Shown: piece after piece, positions 18,584 to 29,947 of the stretch
Layout of the letters: each line of letters begins with the position of its first letter
How positions within the stretch are numbered: position 1 is the stretch's first letter
Assembly (NCBI GenBank): GCA_012932295.1
Contig: JAAONU010000016.1
Span: 39,835,241 to 39,899,240, forward strand
Origin: Cyclina sinensis
Taxonomy: Eukaryota > Mollusca > Bivalvia > Venerida > Veneridae
DNA: 64,000 nt
Direction of reading: 5' to 3'
Notes under the pieces: generated by a model
Database searches by the model: none
What the model was told of the DNA's origin: nothing
What the model saw: only the letters and a program-made list of their open reading frames with translations
Made by a program: the position numbers and the translations under genes

Positions 18584-20266
18584 TCAGCATATGTAAGCCA
18601 TAAATTGATTAATTTGACTTATAAATGCTTTATCGCGGGGATGAAGGATTTGGCTGTTATGGGCCACAGTGATAGACCAAGTGTCCAAATATGTCACCTT
18701 GTTCATCAATTTCGCAAATTCCTCTTTAAGAATTTCCTTAAACAGTAGAGAAATTCTAGGATCAAACCAGCGACTATCATCAATAAACAAATGTGGTCCT
18801 TTCAAGAAGATTTTCGCCTTTGGTTTCTTTTGTAGTAAGCTTTCTAAAGCAACAGTTAAATGTTTTATTCTGGTTCTAAAAGATGCGGGCGGGTAGGCTG
18901 AAAAATGAGAATTATAATTTACAATTAAAATGAGAGAGTTGTCTTCAAAATCTTTTTGTGCTATTGACTCAATAATCTGTGATACAGACGATATGTTATT
19001 AACGGGAAAATCCGGATTATGAAACGGCATTTCATGTTTCAGATACGTCAGATTCACTCCATAATTTGTGAATACTTTGTAATTGTGATATTTTCGGTCT
19101 GTTCCGAGTCCGTCCTTTAAATCAACATGTCCAAGATTCAAAACATGCTCAACAAAGTATTCAGAATATTGCCTTACGGTCGAGTCGCCTATAATAAATA
19201 GATTTTTATTTTTTAGACACTGGGCGTAGAAAGAATCATTATGCTGAATTTTACTGTAACAGTGAATGAAGTTCCATTTATCTTTAAACCAGTACCCCGT
19301 TGGCTCTGATTCCGTCCAAGACAACAAAGAAGGCCGAAGTTTACATGAAATGTTACTTTCTGTTGACAGCTTTTCATTACTCTGTTGGATTTCTAATGAC
19401 ATAACTTCTTTGAAAACACCATGACCTTTTTTCTGAATCTTTTCTTTTTCAGGAACCATTCGGTTGTCAAAGTTGCCTGTTGCGAAGGAACTGATATCGG
19501 AACATCCTAATTTTTTATGTTTTGGTTTCCCACAAAACCATTCCATATTGCCATTTAGTGCCGTAAAGTTGCACAAAGCTTTAAACCCTACAATTTTTGG
19601 GTTTGCGCCACACGCTGTAAGCTCTTGCATCAGATTTGTTCGGAATATACCCCGTATACCCCAGGGTCTCTGCATGGCAAAAACAGCATTTCCGTACTTG
19701 TTCATGGCCTTGATCCGAAGGCACGTGTTTTCGACTGTCGAAGCCAACTTGGCGTACACTTTTGTCAATCCGGACCAGTAAACTTTCAAAATGCCTGTAT
19801 AAGAACCATTTTTATGGTCTATTACACTACCAGAAACATATCCCTTTCCTGTACTTTCACTTGCCCAAACAACTATAACGTCATCTCCATTAGTTTTCGG
19901 TTTATTATTCAAGTCATAAGTTTCTATAGCAACGTGAATGTTACCAGCATTATCGTTCTTTATTATTTCTAACTTCGAATAATTTAGACTCGTCATTTTT
20001 GACGTCACAACGGTGTCAACATTTTTGCAAAGTGATTGTAACTGGCCTTCAGGTTTTAATTTCAGTGTTACAAGTTTCTTGCCAGCTAAAATATGTTTCC
20101 AAATAAGATCGCTTCCTGAATTTTTGATTTCGGGTATTAACCCTGGGTTTCTTTTAGTGTGATAAGGATTTTCTATAGTCGTCAATGCAAAAACAAGGAA
20201 TGTTATTACGGTTGTAATCCAGAAAATGATTCGCACTTCCATGTACTTCACACAGGCTAGTGCCAT
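18584..20266 (-). CDS. NXPE family protein (neurexophilin and PC-esterase domain)
   Basis: An intact single-exon coding region of 560 residues, a normal length for the NXPE family (about 550). A membrane anchor lies at residues 12-29 with a short cytoplasmic N-terminus, so the protein is probably a type II membrane or Golgi-luminal protein. The neurexophilin-like region spans about 80-250, with paired cysteines. The PC-esterase region follows: PTGYWFKDKWNFIHCYS (322-338), LFIIGDSTVRQYS (356-368, catalytic-serine type GDS) and, near the C-terminus, LDTWSIT and LHPRDK (D528, H542). Several N-x-S/T sites are present. An intron acceptor (TTTTTCAG ending 20288) lies 22 bases upstream of the ATG, so at least one 5' UTR exon lies further out. 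NXPE genes are often expanded in aquatic invertebrates. The substrate is unknown. This is the only ordinary host-type gene in the window. Confidence 0.9.
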   Translation of the reverse strand: MALACVKYMEVRIIFWITTVITFLVFALTTIENPYHTKRNPGLIPEIKNSGSDLIWKHILAGKKLVTLKLKPEGQLQSLCKNVDTVVTSKMTSLNYSKLEIIKNDNAGNIHVAIETYDLNNKPKTNGDDVIVVWASESTGKGYVSGSVIDHKNGSYTGILKVYWSGLTKVYAKLASTVENTCLRIKAMNKYGNAVFAMQRPWGIRGIFRTNLMQELTACGANPKIVGFKALCNFTALNGNMEWFCGKPKHKKLGCSDISSFATGNFDNRMVPEKEKIQKKGHGVFKEVMSLEIQQSNEKLSTESNISCKLRPSLLSWTESEPTGYWFKDKWNFIHCYSKIQHNDSFYAQCLKNKNLFIIGDSTVRQYSEYFVEHVLNLGHVDLKDGLGTDRKYHNYKVFTNYGVNLTYLKHEMPFHNPDFPVNNISSVSQIIESIAQKDFEDNSLILIVNYNSHFSAYPPASFRTRIKHLTVALESLLQKKPKAKIFLKGPHLFIDDSRWFDPRISLLFKEILKEEFAKLMNKVTYLDTWSITVAHNSQILHPRDKAFISQINQFMAYIC

Positions 20267-20347
20267 TCTCCACGATATTCGTCAGAGCTGAAAAATATAA
20301 TTTAAAACCATCAACATTTTTCTCAGCTTACAAGCAATGAGAATGTA

Positions 20348-21704
20348 AAGTTTGATGAACGAATACAATCATATATCTTGAACTGGTTTTATATCACTAC
20401 ATATCCTGAAAAAAAGTAGATTACTGAGGTAAAATATTCATAATTCAAGTGACTGCAATTCGAATGACAAATGTCGTTCTCGCACAACTTTCACAATTCA
20501 AGTGATTCAAAATTCAAATGTCGTGCTAGCACAACATTAACTTCTGCCAGTGTCGAATGTTGAATTAACACGGCATTCTTTCCAATCAATGTTCAGTGTC
20601 GATTGTCGTTTGTTGAATTTCCACACACATAAATAAAAGTTCAATAAAAAGAAAATATATAGCGGTATTTTTTTATCTGTTAAATAAAAGACTTTCAAAC
20701 AGAGCAAAACACATGATGTAGCGGTTTCATTATAACGTCATTTGACTGTTAAAGGTATTGGGGTTGTAACAGACTTATATGTGTCGTGGAATGCGAATTT
20801 GGGGCTTATTGACGTTGACGTCGTTAGCGAGAAAAAGCGAGAAAGATTGCCGCCATATTTTTGATAAAAAATTCATCTGTTATCACACGAAAACTCCGCT
20901 GGACAAATGGTTTATAATGGTTGATTATCAAGGAAATGTTCTTACTGTACGCATCTATCTCTCTGGATTCAGATTTGGTTACATTAAACCTTTAGTAATG
21001 TAAGTTTCACAAGAAATCAATATTTTAAGTTTGATGAACGAATACAATCATATATCTTGAACTGGTTTTATATCACTACATATCCTGAAAAAAAGTAGAT
21101 TACTGAGGTAAAATATTCATAATTCAAGTGACTGCAATTCGAATGACAAATGTCGTTCTCGCACAACTTTCACAATTCAAGTGATTCAAAATTCAAATGT
21201 CGTGCTAGCACAACATTAACTTCTGCCAGTGTCGAATGTTGAATTAACACGGCATTCTTTCCAATCAATGTTCAGTGTCGATTGTCGTTTGTTGAATTTC
21301 CACACACATAAATAAAAGTTCAATAAAAAGAAAATATATAGCGGTATTTTTTATCTGTTAAATAAAAGACTTTCAAACAGAGCAAAACACATGATGTAGC
21401 GGTTTCATTATAACGTCATTTGACTGTTAAAGGTATTGGGGTTGTAACAGACTTATATGTGTCGTGGAATGCGAATTTGGGGCTTATTGACGTTGACGTC
21501 GTTAGCGAGAAAAAGCGAGAAAGATTGCCGCCATATTTTTGATAAAAAATTCATCTGTTATCACACGAAAACTCCGCTGGACAAATGGTTTATAATGGTT
21601 GATTATCAAGGAAATGTTCTTACTGTACGCATCTATCTCTCTGGATTCAGATTTGGTTACATTAAACCTTTAGTAATGTAAGTTTCACAAGAAATCAATA
21701 TTTT
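20348..21704. repeat. 679-bp tandem segmental duplication upstream of NXPE
   Basis: 20348-21026 and 21027-21704 are almost identical. The one difference I see is a T-run one base shorter in the second copy. Each copy includes CATTATAACGTCATTTGACTG and TTGACGTTGACGTCG, which resemble CRE-type sites, and a 74-codon frame that I take to be chance. The near identity means the duplication is recent. Confidence 0.93.
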
Positions 21705-22200
21705 AAATGACCCACTGACGTCATTTAATGATGCAAGTTTTATCTGTGTAAACACGTGTTAAAATTGCAGCTTGTTTACAGTGTCTTTTAACTTTTTGAT
21801 TGATTGATTGCAATTGATATTGTTCTGGCATTTAAAGTGGAGCGCATGGAGTGTGCAAGTAAGTTTTTTTAGTGAATTTTCTGAATTAAATTTAAATGTA
21901 AATGGTTTTGCTGAACCCGGAAGTGACGCATTTCCCTTAATTCTTTGTTGATAGAAAACATGTTACTAACTTTCTACTCAGTACAGCTTCTACAAATCAA
22001 AAGCCAAGTTATTGTCCACCGATTCTGGCCACTAACATGCAATTTATTCTTTTTTTAATTTACGTTGGTAGCCTGTGAAATATGAAAATATTGAACCTAA
22101 TCCGAGATCAAAGCAGATGTTTTTTTCTGTAAGTCGTTTAAGTGTTGTCGGATCATCATCACAGGAAAAGGAGGAACAAATTTTCACAGTTTTATCCATA
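21705..22200. other. gene-free sequence before the pogo element
   Basis: AT-rich, with nothing I can name. It ends with the TA dinucleotide (22199-22200) used as insertion target. Confidence 0.5.
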
Positions 22201-22225
22201 CTGGCTGGCGAGATAACCTCGACAC
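22201..22225 (+). repeat. pogo element left TIR
   Basis: 25 bases identical to the reverse complement of 29948-29972, after TA. Confidence 0.9.
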
Positions 22226-23040
22226 TAAATCACAGTTTTTCTGTAATATCTTATATATATATATATTCATGTAAATTACACTCTTAACCTTCCTAAACAA
22301 ACTTCAGCTAATCGATTTTACACGACACCGAAAAAGTTATGTTTAGAAATAGAACAGGTACTTCTATGAGGCCCTGAATGAGGTACCTAAAACGTGTTAT
22401 TTTGCATCGCGACAGTATGTAACGTCGACACCTTACGTTTAAAGCCGGAAACTGCTAGAATTCAAGAAAAAAACATTTTTATTGATATTTTATATATGTT
22501 TCTTATCTTAAGCTGATATTTCTACCATATTTTTTGAAATACTTAACAAACGATGGCTCGCGTTCTTAATCATGCTTTTAAATCGCCGTGGCTTAATTAA
22601 TGACGTCGAATTACTTTTGCCGATAGAACAACAAATAACATTCAAAGCATACGACCCGCGTTAAATCGACGTGGAATCTTTCACTTGACTTAGTAAAATT
22701 ATATGCTAACTATGAAATAAACGTTCAAAGTTGATAACAACAATATGCAGAATCATTTGATCAGCCGCTCTGCCTCGGCACCTGTAAGAAAAAAACAAAC
22801 AAACTGATGTTTTAAACGTTCGATAAATAAATAGATTTATTAATATTGACGATTTTTTAAACAGCCACAAGTGTAAAGTTTAACATCAAAACATTTGCTT
22901 CTTTAAATCGAGAACTGGTAAGATAATTCAACATTAGATTTTATCCAAAGTTTTTATATTTAGTTTGAATCGGCTGACTATATATGTACACAGATCTGCA
23001 CAAATTTTGTAATGAACTATGACAATGTTAGGACATTGCT
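22226..23040. other. 3' noncoding part of the pogo element
   Basis: No gene. A minus-strand AATAAA (22836-22841) about 200 bases after the transposase stop codon is a likely polyadenylation signal. Confidence 0.45.
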
Positions 23041-26000
23041 TTATTCTTCGGTATACAGCCATGGCTTGCATTCTTTGCAAAACCAGTCGCTACCTTCAGA
23101 CAGGCTCTCACGAACGAACTCTTTCTCCCCATTACTTAAACATTCAAAATGGTACCACGCCAAACACATGTCCTCATCACACCCCACCCACTCTATGCCC
23201 TGTGCCTCATCATCAACCCTCCCTCGTACGCTGCATACACCACACGTGTAAATCGAACTTGCAAGCCTGCTTTGCCTCTCGCTTTGTGGTCGATCCTCGT
23301 CAGTTGTGACTCGCTTCTTCCGAACAATTTTCTGTTCTTTCTGTTTAGCCTGTTTAGACTTTGTTATCTTTACTCTCTCTTCTTTTCTTCTCAGTTTTTC
23401 TTTTTGTTTATTTCCCTTTTCTTCTGCCTTTGATTCACGTTTCCTCTTTCTTTCTTCCTGTCTTTCCTTTTTCTCTTCTAATGCCTTTTCTTTCTCCTGA
23501 ATAAAATAACATCAAGTTTTTTTTTATTTTTAGATTTATGCTGAATTTACATTTTTTTTGCTAAAAGCAAGACATTTACTTGAACATATACATTTTAACG
23601 CGTTCACAAAATCTGTAATAATGAAATCAGTTAAGATTGGTTTTATTTTAAAGAGACCAATATTTGTTTTATATGCGTATTTCGTATATTGGCTTAAATT
23701 CTTCGATGTATGAAGAATGAATTATTGACATTATTACTCTTAGTTTTATCAGCATATCTTCACCGCTTATCACCCGTCCTTTAAGTACAACTCGTGACTT
23801 TTTCTTTTCGGTCTGTGCCTTCATTGGTGGTGGCATCAAGACATCGGCCAAAGTTACTGGCACAAGACCGGCTTTCACTAACGGGTTAAGATTGTATGCC
23901 CCACAGGTTGGGCATGTCCTGACTTGTTCTGTAGATTCTTGATCTAAAACAAATATGATGTTTAATATGGTAGCTTTAAAAAAGGGGATAAATCGCTATT
24001 ACTTTTAAAAAAATATCAAAATCATTGATTTAAAAACGATCATTGTGGTAATGACAAAGGCACATACGAATGATAGTTGCTGGAATGTTTAGACTAATAT
24101 TAAGGACGGTTACTAATTGCCACTTTAGTTTTTTTAGCACACTAATCTTATTCAAGATTAAATGTTCTAAATGTTACTGTGTTGTTACTTTGTATAAATA
24201 TCAAAGTATATCACAAACTACAAATCAGTTTAATAAAATTACATTGAAATCATAACTTACTTTCCTCTGAAGAAGGCGGCTTGAAAGAAGCTGGCACAAG
24301 CTAGCTCTTGTCAATCGCATGTTGATTCAGCGGGCAAATCCCAGTTGCTATAAACGCCTCCTTGACCGATGACGGTGTCGTTTGATCAATGGCGTAGTTT
24401 AAAATCACAGGAAATCTGGACTTGCTGATTGTGAAGTTTTTATTAAGAAAGCCACATCTCTCAGCAAGAGTGGTGACCCTACCTTTAAGAGGCCCAATAA
24501 TCTGAAAATCACGAGTTTTCAATCAAAATAGAATAAACCAAATTTTCACTGTTCACATTTATGAAAATACCTAGAACTTAACAATGGGAAAATTTTAGCA
24601 ATTTGCGGCTGTGACATAGTTTTTGCGATGTGGATTTATTTCCTGAAATGAAGTAATGACATATACATTGACTTACCTTAACATCCAACGGCTGTAGTAT
24701 GTGCGTGGTGTGGGCTGGTAGTCCAATAAGTACGACTTTGTTTTCTATAGCCATTTCGACGAGTGGTAAAGTCAGATGGCTATCATGGTTGTCCATTATA
24801 AGACAGACGGGCCGTTCACGTCCACAGTTTGGCAGAAAACATGACTTAAACCACTCGGCAAACAGCTTGCCATCCATGTAGCCTGAATCAGAGACCGAAT
24901 AATACCATGAGGATGGGATTCCATCTTTGTAACTCCTGTGTGGTAAACAACCCTGAAAAAAGAGAAAGTTTAAGCACAGGTTTACATGCACATAAAATGT
25001 ATAAAATAACGCATATTGGTTAAGCTGAACTATGTATTAAATTACTTGCCTGGAAAGTTAACATAGTTGGAATGAATCTTCCATCTGCACAAATGCACAA
25101 GTGTGCGGTCACATGGCTGTTAACAGCAGCGTTTTGCCTGAACAGATGTCCCCCTTTCCGACCTGTCACCTTCGTTCTAGTGGATTCTTTTCCGGTCCAC
25201 CCGGTTTCATCACAGTTAAAAATCTGCAAAAGGTGATGCAATTTTTAAATAATCATCGCGAAAGTTAAACATTTGATAACGAACTATATTATTTTAAAAT
25301 AAAAAAATCTTAACTAAATGCAACGTCATCTTACCCTTTCCGGCATGTCCTTAAGGCCGTACTTTTCTAGCGTCTCGTTCAAAAATGTAAACCATTTACT
25401 GATGCACTCTTCGTTGGACATTCGAGTCCTGCTGGCTGCCATGTTTTCCGGCTTGCGTTCAGATAATTCAAGGTGACGATGATGAAAATTCCTAAACCAC
25501 TGATCGGTGGGCCCATTTTCTACATTAATCCTTGTCACACGCCCTGAAATCATTTTAAGGGTATATACATGTGTAGGAGTAAAACATGTAAAATTAAGTA
25601 TACATATCATGAAATTTGTTGAATAAAGGGACTAAGGCGCTAGTTTAGTGAATATATATAATTTTAAAACCAATGTTTACAAAGTCAAGGACTACATAGA
25701 AGTTTTTATTAAAGTATGGTTACACGTGCTACTTGTTTCCATTTTTTTTGTAAATATTTCGTAAAACATAATTGGCAATTAATTACCGGATCTCCGCTGT
25801 ATCTCTCTAACGTAACATCGTATCGTATTCCGTGACATTGGAAAGCCATGATCAGACATATACGTAATGAATGCCACCAATGCTTTTTCATCTGCTTCAT
25901 GAAGATCTAGCTGACGCTCACACTTTGAGCTCTTAACCTTTCCACTTAAATGGTCTATCACGGTGGTTCTCGGAACTCCGTATTCCCTAGCAGCCTGCAG

Positions 26001-26072
26001 AATGTTCATTCGTTTCTGCCTTATTGCAGAAATGGCCTGCCTTAGATCTTCTTCTTTATATCGCTTTCCCAT
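23041..26072 (-). CDS. pogo/jerky-like DDE transposase with C-terminal PHD finger, seven exons, one TAG
   Basis: Exons on the minus strand: 26072-25787, 25543-25335, 25223-25050, 24952-24677, 24501-24261, 23943-23738, 23496-23041. All junctions keep frame and sum to 616 codons. Start MGKRYKEEDL leads into a psq-type helix-turn-helix (exon 1). A CENP-B-type DNA-binding region with DQWFRNFHHRHLELS follows (exon 2). The DDE core has FNCDETGW (exon 3), LIMDNHDSH and LPAHTTHILQPLDV (exon 4). Exon 5 has GPLK...TGICPLN. Exon 6 carries CPTCG. Exon 7 has a charged coiled coil, then a C4HC3 PHD finger (CGVC, CDEDMC, HFEC, CKEC). Intron 3 is GC-AG (CAG|GCAAGT). A single TAG at 24303-24301 interrupts the conserved AIDKS-LVP stretch. 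Without it the gene would be complete. It cuts and pastes DNA at TA sites by family knowledge. The PHD finger may guide it to chromatin (inference). Confidence 0.85.
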
Positions 26073-26332
26073 AACTGGTACAGAAAAATGTTCAATGACA
26101 TACAAATATTACCAGATGTTTATAATTTATGTGTACCAGTATAGATTTATTTACATCTAAAATGAAATAATGTAATTCACACCGTTTGTACCTTTTTATT
26201 AGACCTAGTTCCAAGTAAAAAGAGGGAATGAAAAACACGGGAGCTGGTGATTTCCCCACATAAAACAAGATATGAAACAACGGGAGGCAGAACAATACTT
26301 TTTGGCATTTATTTGACTTATATACAGCGTTA

Positions 26333-26482
26333 AAGGTGATAGAAACCCAGAGGGTAGAGCGCAGGGCTCCGGATCCGGAGGTCGCGGGTTCGAATCCCGT
26401 CAGAGGCGAGATTCTCTCACGATCTTCACATTCCTCACTGCTGCGCGAATACTGGTATGGAACCCAGGAAGCAGTCATCGAG
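26333..26482 (+). mobile_element. tRNA-derived SINE, left part
   Basis: tRNA-like head with AGAGGGTAGAGCGCAGGGC (A-box-like) and CGGGTTCGAATCCCG (B box). It is interrupted at TCATCGAG by the hAT element and resumes at 29450. Confidence 0.75.
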
Positions 26483-26801
26483 CAGACATGGGGTCAATTA
26501 CATGCAAATGTAATTAATTAAATTACAATTACTTCAATGTATTCACCAATTAAATTACAATTACCATTACAGGGTTTTTTGAAATGTAATTAATTAAATT
26601 ACAATTACATCTAGGATGTAATTAATTAAATTACAAATTACTTCTGTTTTTTGTAAATTTATTGTTCTATTAACTAAATAAGTCTGTGATGCATGTACAT
26701 GTACATATATATTTTATACACAGTTCCATGACTTTGTGAATCATATACATTGTATATACATTTTAAACACAATGACATACTGCTACATACACTCAACTCC
26801 G

Positions 26802-28824
26802 TTACAGATGTGAGTTACATTTGACCATCATCAGCTTTTCAAAAGTTTTGTCAGATAGTCTACATCGGTCAGGTCTAAATGTTTTTCCAGCAATGCTGAA
26901 TAGCCTTTCTACTGGAGCAGAAGTGGCCTGAACAGACAGATATCTTTTTGCTAGTATTGCAAGAAGTGGGATATCGGCACCATCTTTTTTCCAGTACCCG
27001 AAAGGGCTTTCATTCATATCAATACATGGTTCATTTATGTATCTCTCAACTTGGTCATGGGGAGAATTAACAGTACCAGAGGGATTTCTTCTTCTACTGG
27101 GAGTGGAAGGGAGGAAGCTAAAAAAGCTATCAGTTTTTCCTTTTTTGCAAGGTGGTGAACATACTTCAGATTCAGGTTCACATCCATCCTGAAATGATGA
27201 CTGAATTTGAATGGCTTTATCTTTAAGGAGTGAAATACAGGCATCAACATTTTCTGGCTTGCACCACCTTACTTTAAATCTTGGATCTAACAAAGATGCA
27301 AGGATGAATACCTCATCATTTTCAAAATGTGAAAGCCTAGCATCAACAGAAATCTTAAGTGTAGAGACCATTTTTGAACTGTAATCTGTACTCAGATCAG
27401 ACATTTTCTGCACCAGGCCAAGAGTGACTGGAATTACCAGACTACCACTAACACACTTTTCTGTTTGCAATAGGTCTGTGGCCTGCTCAAATGGGGAAAG
27501 AATGGTACATAACTCATTAAGTAATTTTCTTTCATAGGAAGTTAGTTTAAAGTCACATTCAATCATATTCAGTTTTGCTTCTGGAACATTTAATACAGAT
27601 TTTATCATGAAAAGCTAGGAGTTCCATCTTGTTACATTGGCTGTTTGCAGTCTTTTATAATCTTCTAAAATTTCTGAGGCACACAAAGATTTCCTCACAA
27701 AATTTACTATTTTTGCCACTTTAGCTAGTACACTTTTCAGATGACCAGTAATTTCCTTAAGACCATCCTTAACAACAAGTTGAAGGCTGTGGGCATAGCA
27801 CCTAGAATGCTTTGGCAAGCTGTCATACATGGATTCAGTTTGCATTTGTCCATTTTCATCATCACTGTTTTCATCATCATCTTCACTATCGGTATCAGAG
27901 GTTTCATATTCATCTGATACCCCTTGAATTTCCACAGAACCACACTTGCTGATTTCACAGCCCGGCAAAGAAAATGCTTTAATCATGTTAGAAGCATTGT
28001 CACTGACTATAGTCGAAATTTTTTCTGCAATTTCGAAACAGGAAATAACTTCTTCGTATTCATGTCTAATATTTTCTGCAGAATGACTGCCCTTAAATCT
28101 CTTGCAGCACACCATCACAGATTTTAATGTCCAATCCAGAATAAAATGCCCTGTTATACCAAGGTATCCACGCATTTGTCTGTTAGACCATAAATCAACT
28201 GTCAGACAAACATTTTCAGCTTGCTTAAGTTTGGCTTTTACATTATTCTGCACTTCAACACACTTTGCTTGTAATAAGGATGATGACAGATACTTTCTGC
28301 TGGGCAGCTGGTATTTGGGATCAAGCTTTTCGATCAAAAATTTGAAAGATTCACTTTCAACTGTTTTCAGTGGAAGAATATCACCAGCAATGAACATAAC
28401 AAGAGCATCTGTTATTTGCTGTTGCCTGGGATCCCTATTACTGTACTTAGCACCACCCTTCACAAAGGTTTCAATTGTTGGCTGCTCTGGTCCTTTCTTA
28501 TCAAGGTCTGCCATAAGGATATCTCTGTGTTTCCTCTGAAACAAGAGAAGCAGAAATAGCTATAAAAACAGTATTTTCAGTTGCTTAAAAAAAGCCAGGC
28601 AAATTCAAAAACATGTCAATGAGCTCAGCACATTCAAAAAGATGAAAAAGGTCAGGATTTCAAAACAATCTAAATTATCTTACCTTCATATGTGTCACAA
28701 AGTTTGATGTTATTTTCTTATTTCCAGATATGGAAGTGGCACAGTGTATGCTTTTTGCTTTAAAGTTCCCAGAAGTAGCATTTTCTGGAACTTCGAAATG
28801 TTTTAGAATATTTGTTAATGACAT
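26802..28824 (-). CDS. hAT transposase (ZBED-like), two exons, one in-frame TAG
   Basis: Exon 1 28824-28684 (47 codons) encodes most of a BED zinc finger, SIHCATSISGNKK...NFVTH. Its first zinc cysteine position reads Ser, so the finger may be impaired. Donor GTAAGA and acceptor TTTCAG (ending 28536) join it in frame to exon 2, 28535-26802, which completes the finger with RKH. The catalytic core shows CLTVDLWSNRQMRGYLGI (D near residue 161), IVSDNASNM, then an acidic loop and CYAHSLQLVVKDGL. The C-terminal dimerisation block ATSAPVERLFSIAGKTF...RLSDKTFEKLMMVK is intact. One TAG (27617-27615) interrupts the conserved NVTRWNS-L stretch, where relatives usually have Gln (CAG). A polyadenylation signal on the minus strand lies at about 26658-26663. 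Confidence 0.9.
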
Positions 28825-29152
28825 TTTATTTGCCCACTAGGAACAATCCTAGTAACTGATCTAGACTTTTCAGATCTGTAAGTGTACAGTTATCAATGAT
28901 ATTATGCTGTACCTTAAATACTAATCAAGCAATTTCTTACTTTTCACACCTGTATTGTCCCGGTCACCTGTGACTGGAGGGCACGAACTGATCAGTAACT
29001 CTGCACTCTATTGTGTGCATTGACAACAAAATAACACAAAAGAATACCATAAATGCAATTATATTCAACAATCATGACTGATTAGGTCCATTGTAAGTTT
29101 TATGGTATTAATAAATTGATGGAGACTGTGCTTAAGTTATAAATATCCAGAT

Positions 29153-29154
<2 letters not shown>

Positions 29155-29187
<33 letters not shown>

Positions 29188-29197
29188 TTTTATTTTA
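29155..29197 (+). repeat. (TTTA)n microsatellite
   Basis: About ten ATTT/TTTA units inside the hAT element, between its gene and right end. Confidence 0.9.
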
Positions 29198-29449
29198 TTT
29201 CATATTTGTTAGGATTAATTCAGTTTTAGTTTTATATTTATATTCAAAAAGAAGTGATGAAAGTAATTGAAAAGTAATTGAAATGTAATTAGAATTACAG
29301 ACAGTTTCATACATGTAATTAATTAAATTACAATTACATGTAATTGAAAAACAACTCAATTACAGATTACATACAATTACATCAAAATTTGTAATTAATT
29401 ACTGTCAATTACAATTACAATTTTCAATTACCCCATGTCTGTCATCGAG

Positions 29450-29515
29450 CGTGGTGAATTTAAGTTGTAAGAACTTGTATCGCAATCAATGTAAAATAAA
29501 TGAGTCTAAACTAAG
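29450..29515 (+). mobile_element. tRNA-derived SINE, right part
   Basis: Resumes after the second TCATCGAG and runs to the tail ...AAAATAAATGAGTCTAAAC. Joined with 26333-26482 it makes one SINE of about 215 bp. Confidence 0.65.
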
Positions 29516-29947
29516 AAACCCAGCCTAAGGCATTCCGATTTTACTATGGACGTTTTATCTTTAAATTATTATCAGATAAGATGAATATTCGTTTTTGCAA
29601 ATTAAAACATCCATATGTGTTAATTTATTTACGATTGTTATTCATTTTTACTACTTTCTTCTTGTCGTCTCTAGCCTATTGTGTAGTGCAATATCTATAG
29701 AACCTTTTACGGGCCTCTCCGTAGATAGCGCATTGCGCATGCGCAGCATATTCGGAGTCCCCCGGATGTTTTGAGGCGAATTTGTAAACAGAAAGTAAAA
29801 GGTCCGTATAAAGATATGAAAAAACTTACCGACTTTGACCAGATCGTCAGTGGCTGCCCTGTTCTAATATTACTAGGCGACGGTGTGCTTGATTGTTAGT
29901 AAAAAACGTTTAACCGATTGAAATAACCAAGTGTCGGAGTTATCTAC

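Larger units (their letters stand above)
26483..29441. mobile_element. complete hAT element, 2959 bp
   Basis: Terminal inverted repeats begin CAGACATGGGGT at the left and, inverted, CAGACATGGGGTAATTG at the right. The 8-bp direct repeat TCATCGAG (26475-26482 and 29442-29449) flanks it, as expected for hAT elements. Sub-terminal regions (about 26490-26640 and 29240-29440) are filled with TGTAATTAATTAAATTAC-type palindromes, probable transposase-binding repeats. One BED-type hAT transposase gene on the minus strand lies inside. Confidence 0.9.

Noticed and set aside
20779..21681. Two identical 74-codon plus-strand frames (20779-21003, 21457-21681)
   Set aside because: They are identical only because the whole 679-bp segment is duplicated. 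There is no protein motif or further exon.
23012..23500. Overlapping plus-strand frames in this stretch
   Set aside because: They are shadows of the minus-strand exon 7 of the pogo gene, which encodes the coiled coil and PHD finger.
26336..26410. A functional tRNA gene
   Set aside because: The B box is good, but the anticodon arm is a long CCGGATCCGG palindrome that does not form a 7-base loop with a proper U33, and a SINE body follows. It is a tRNA-derived SINE head.
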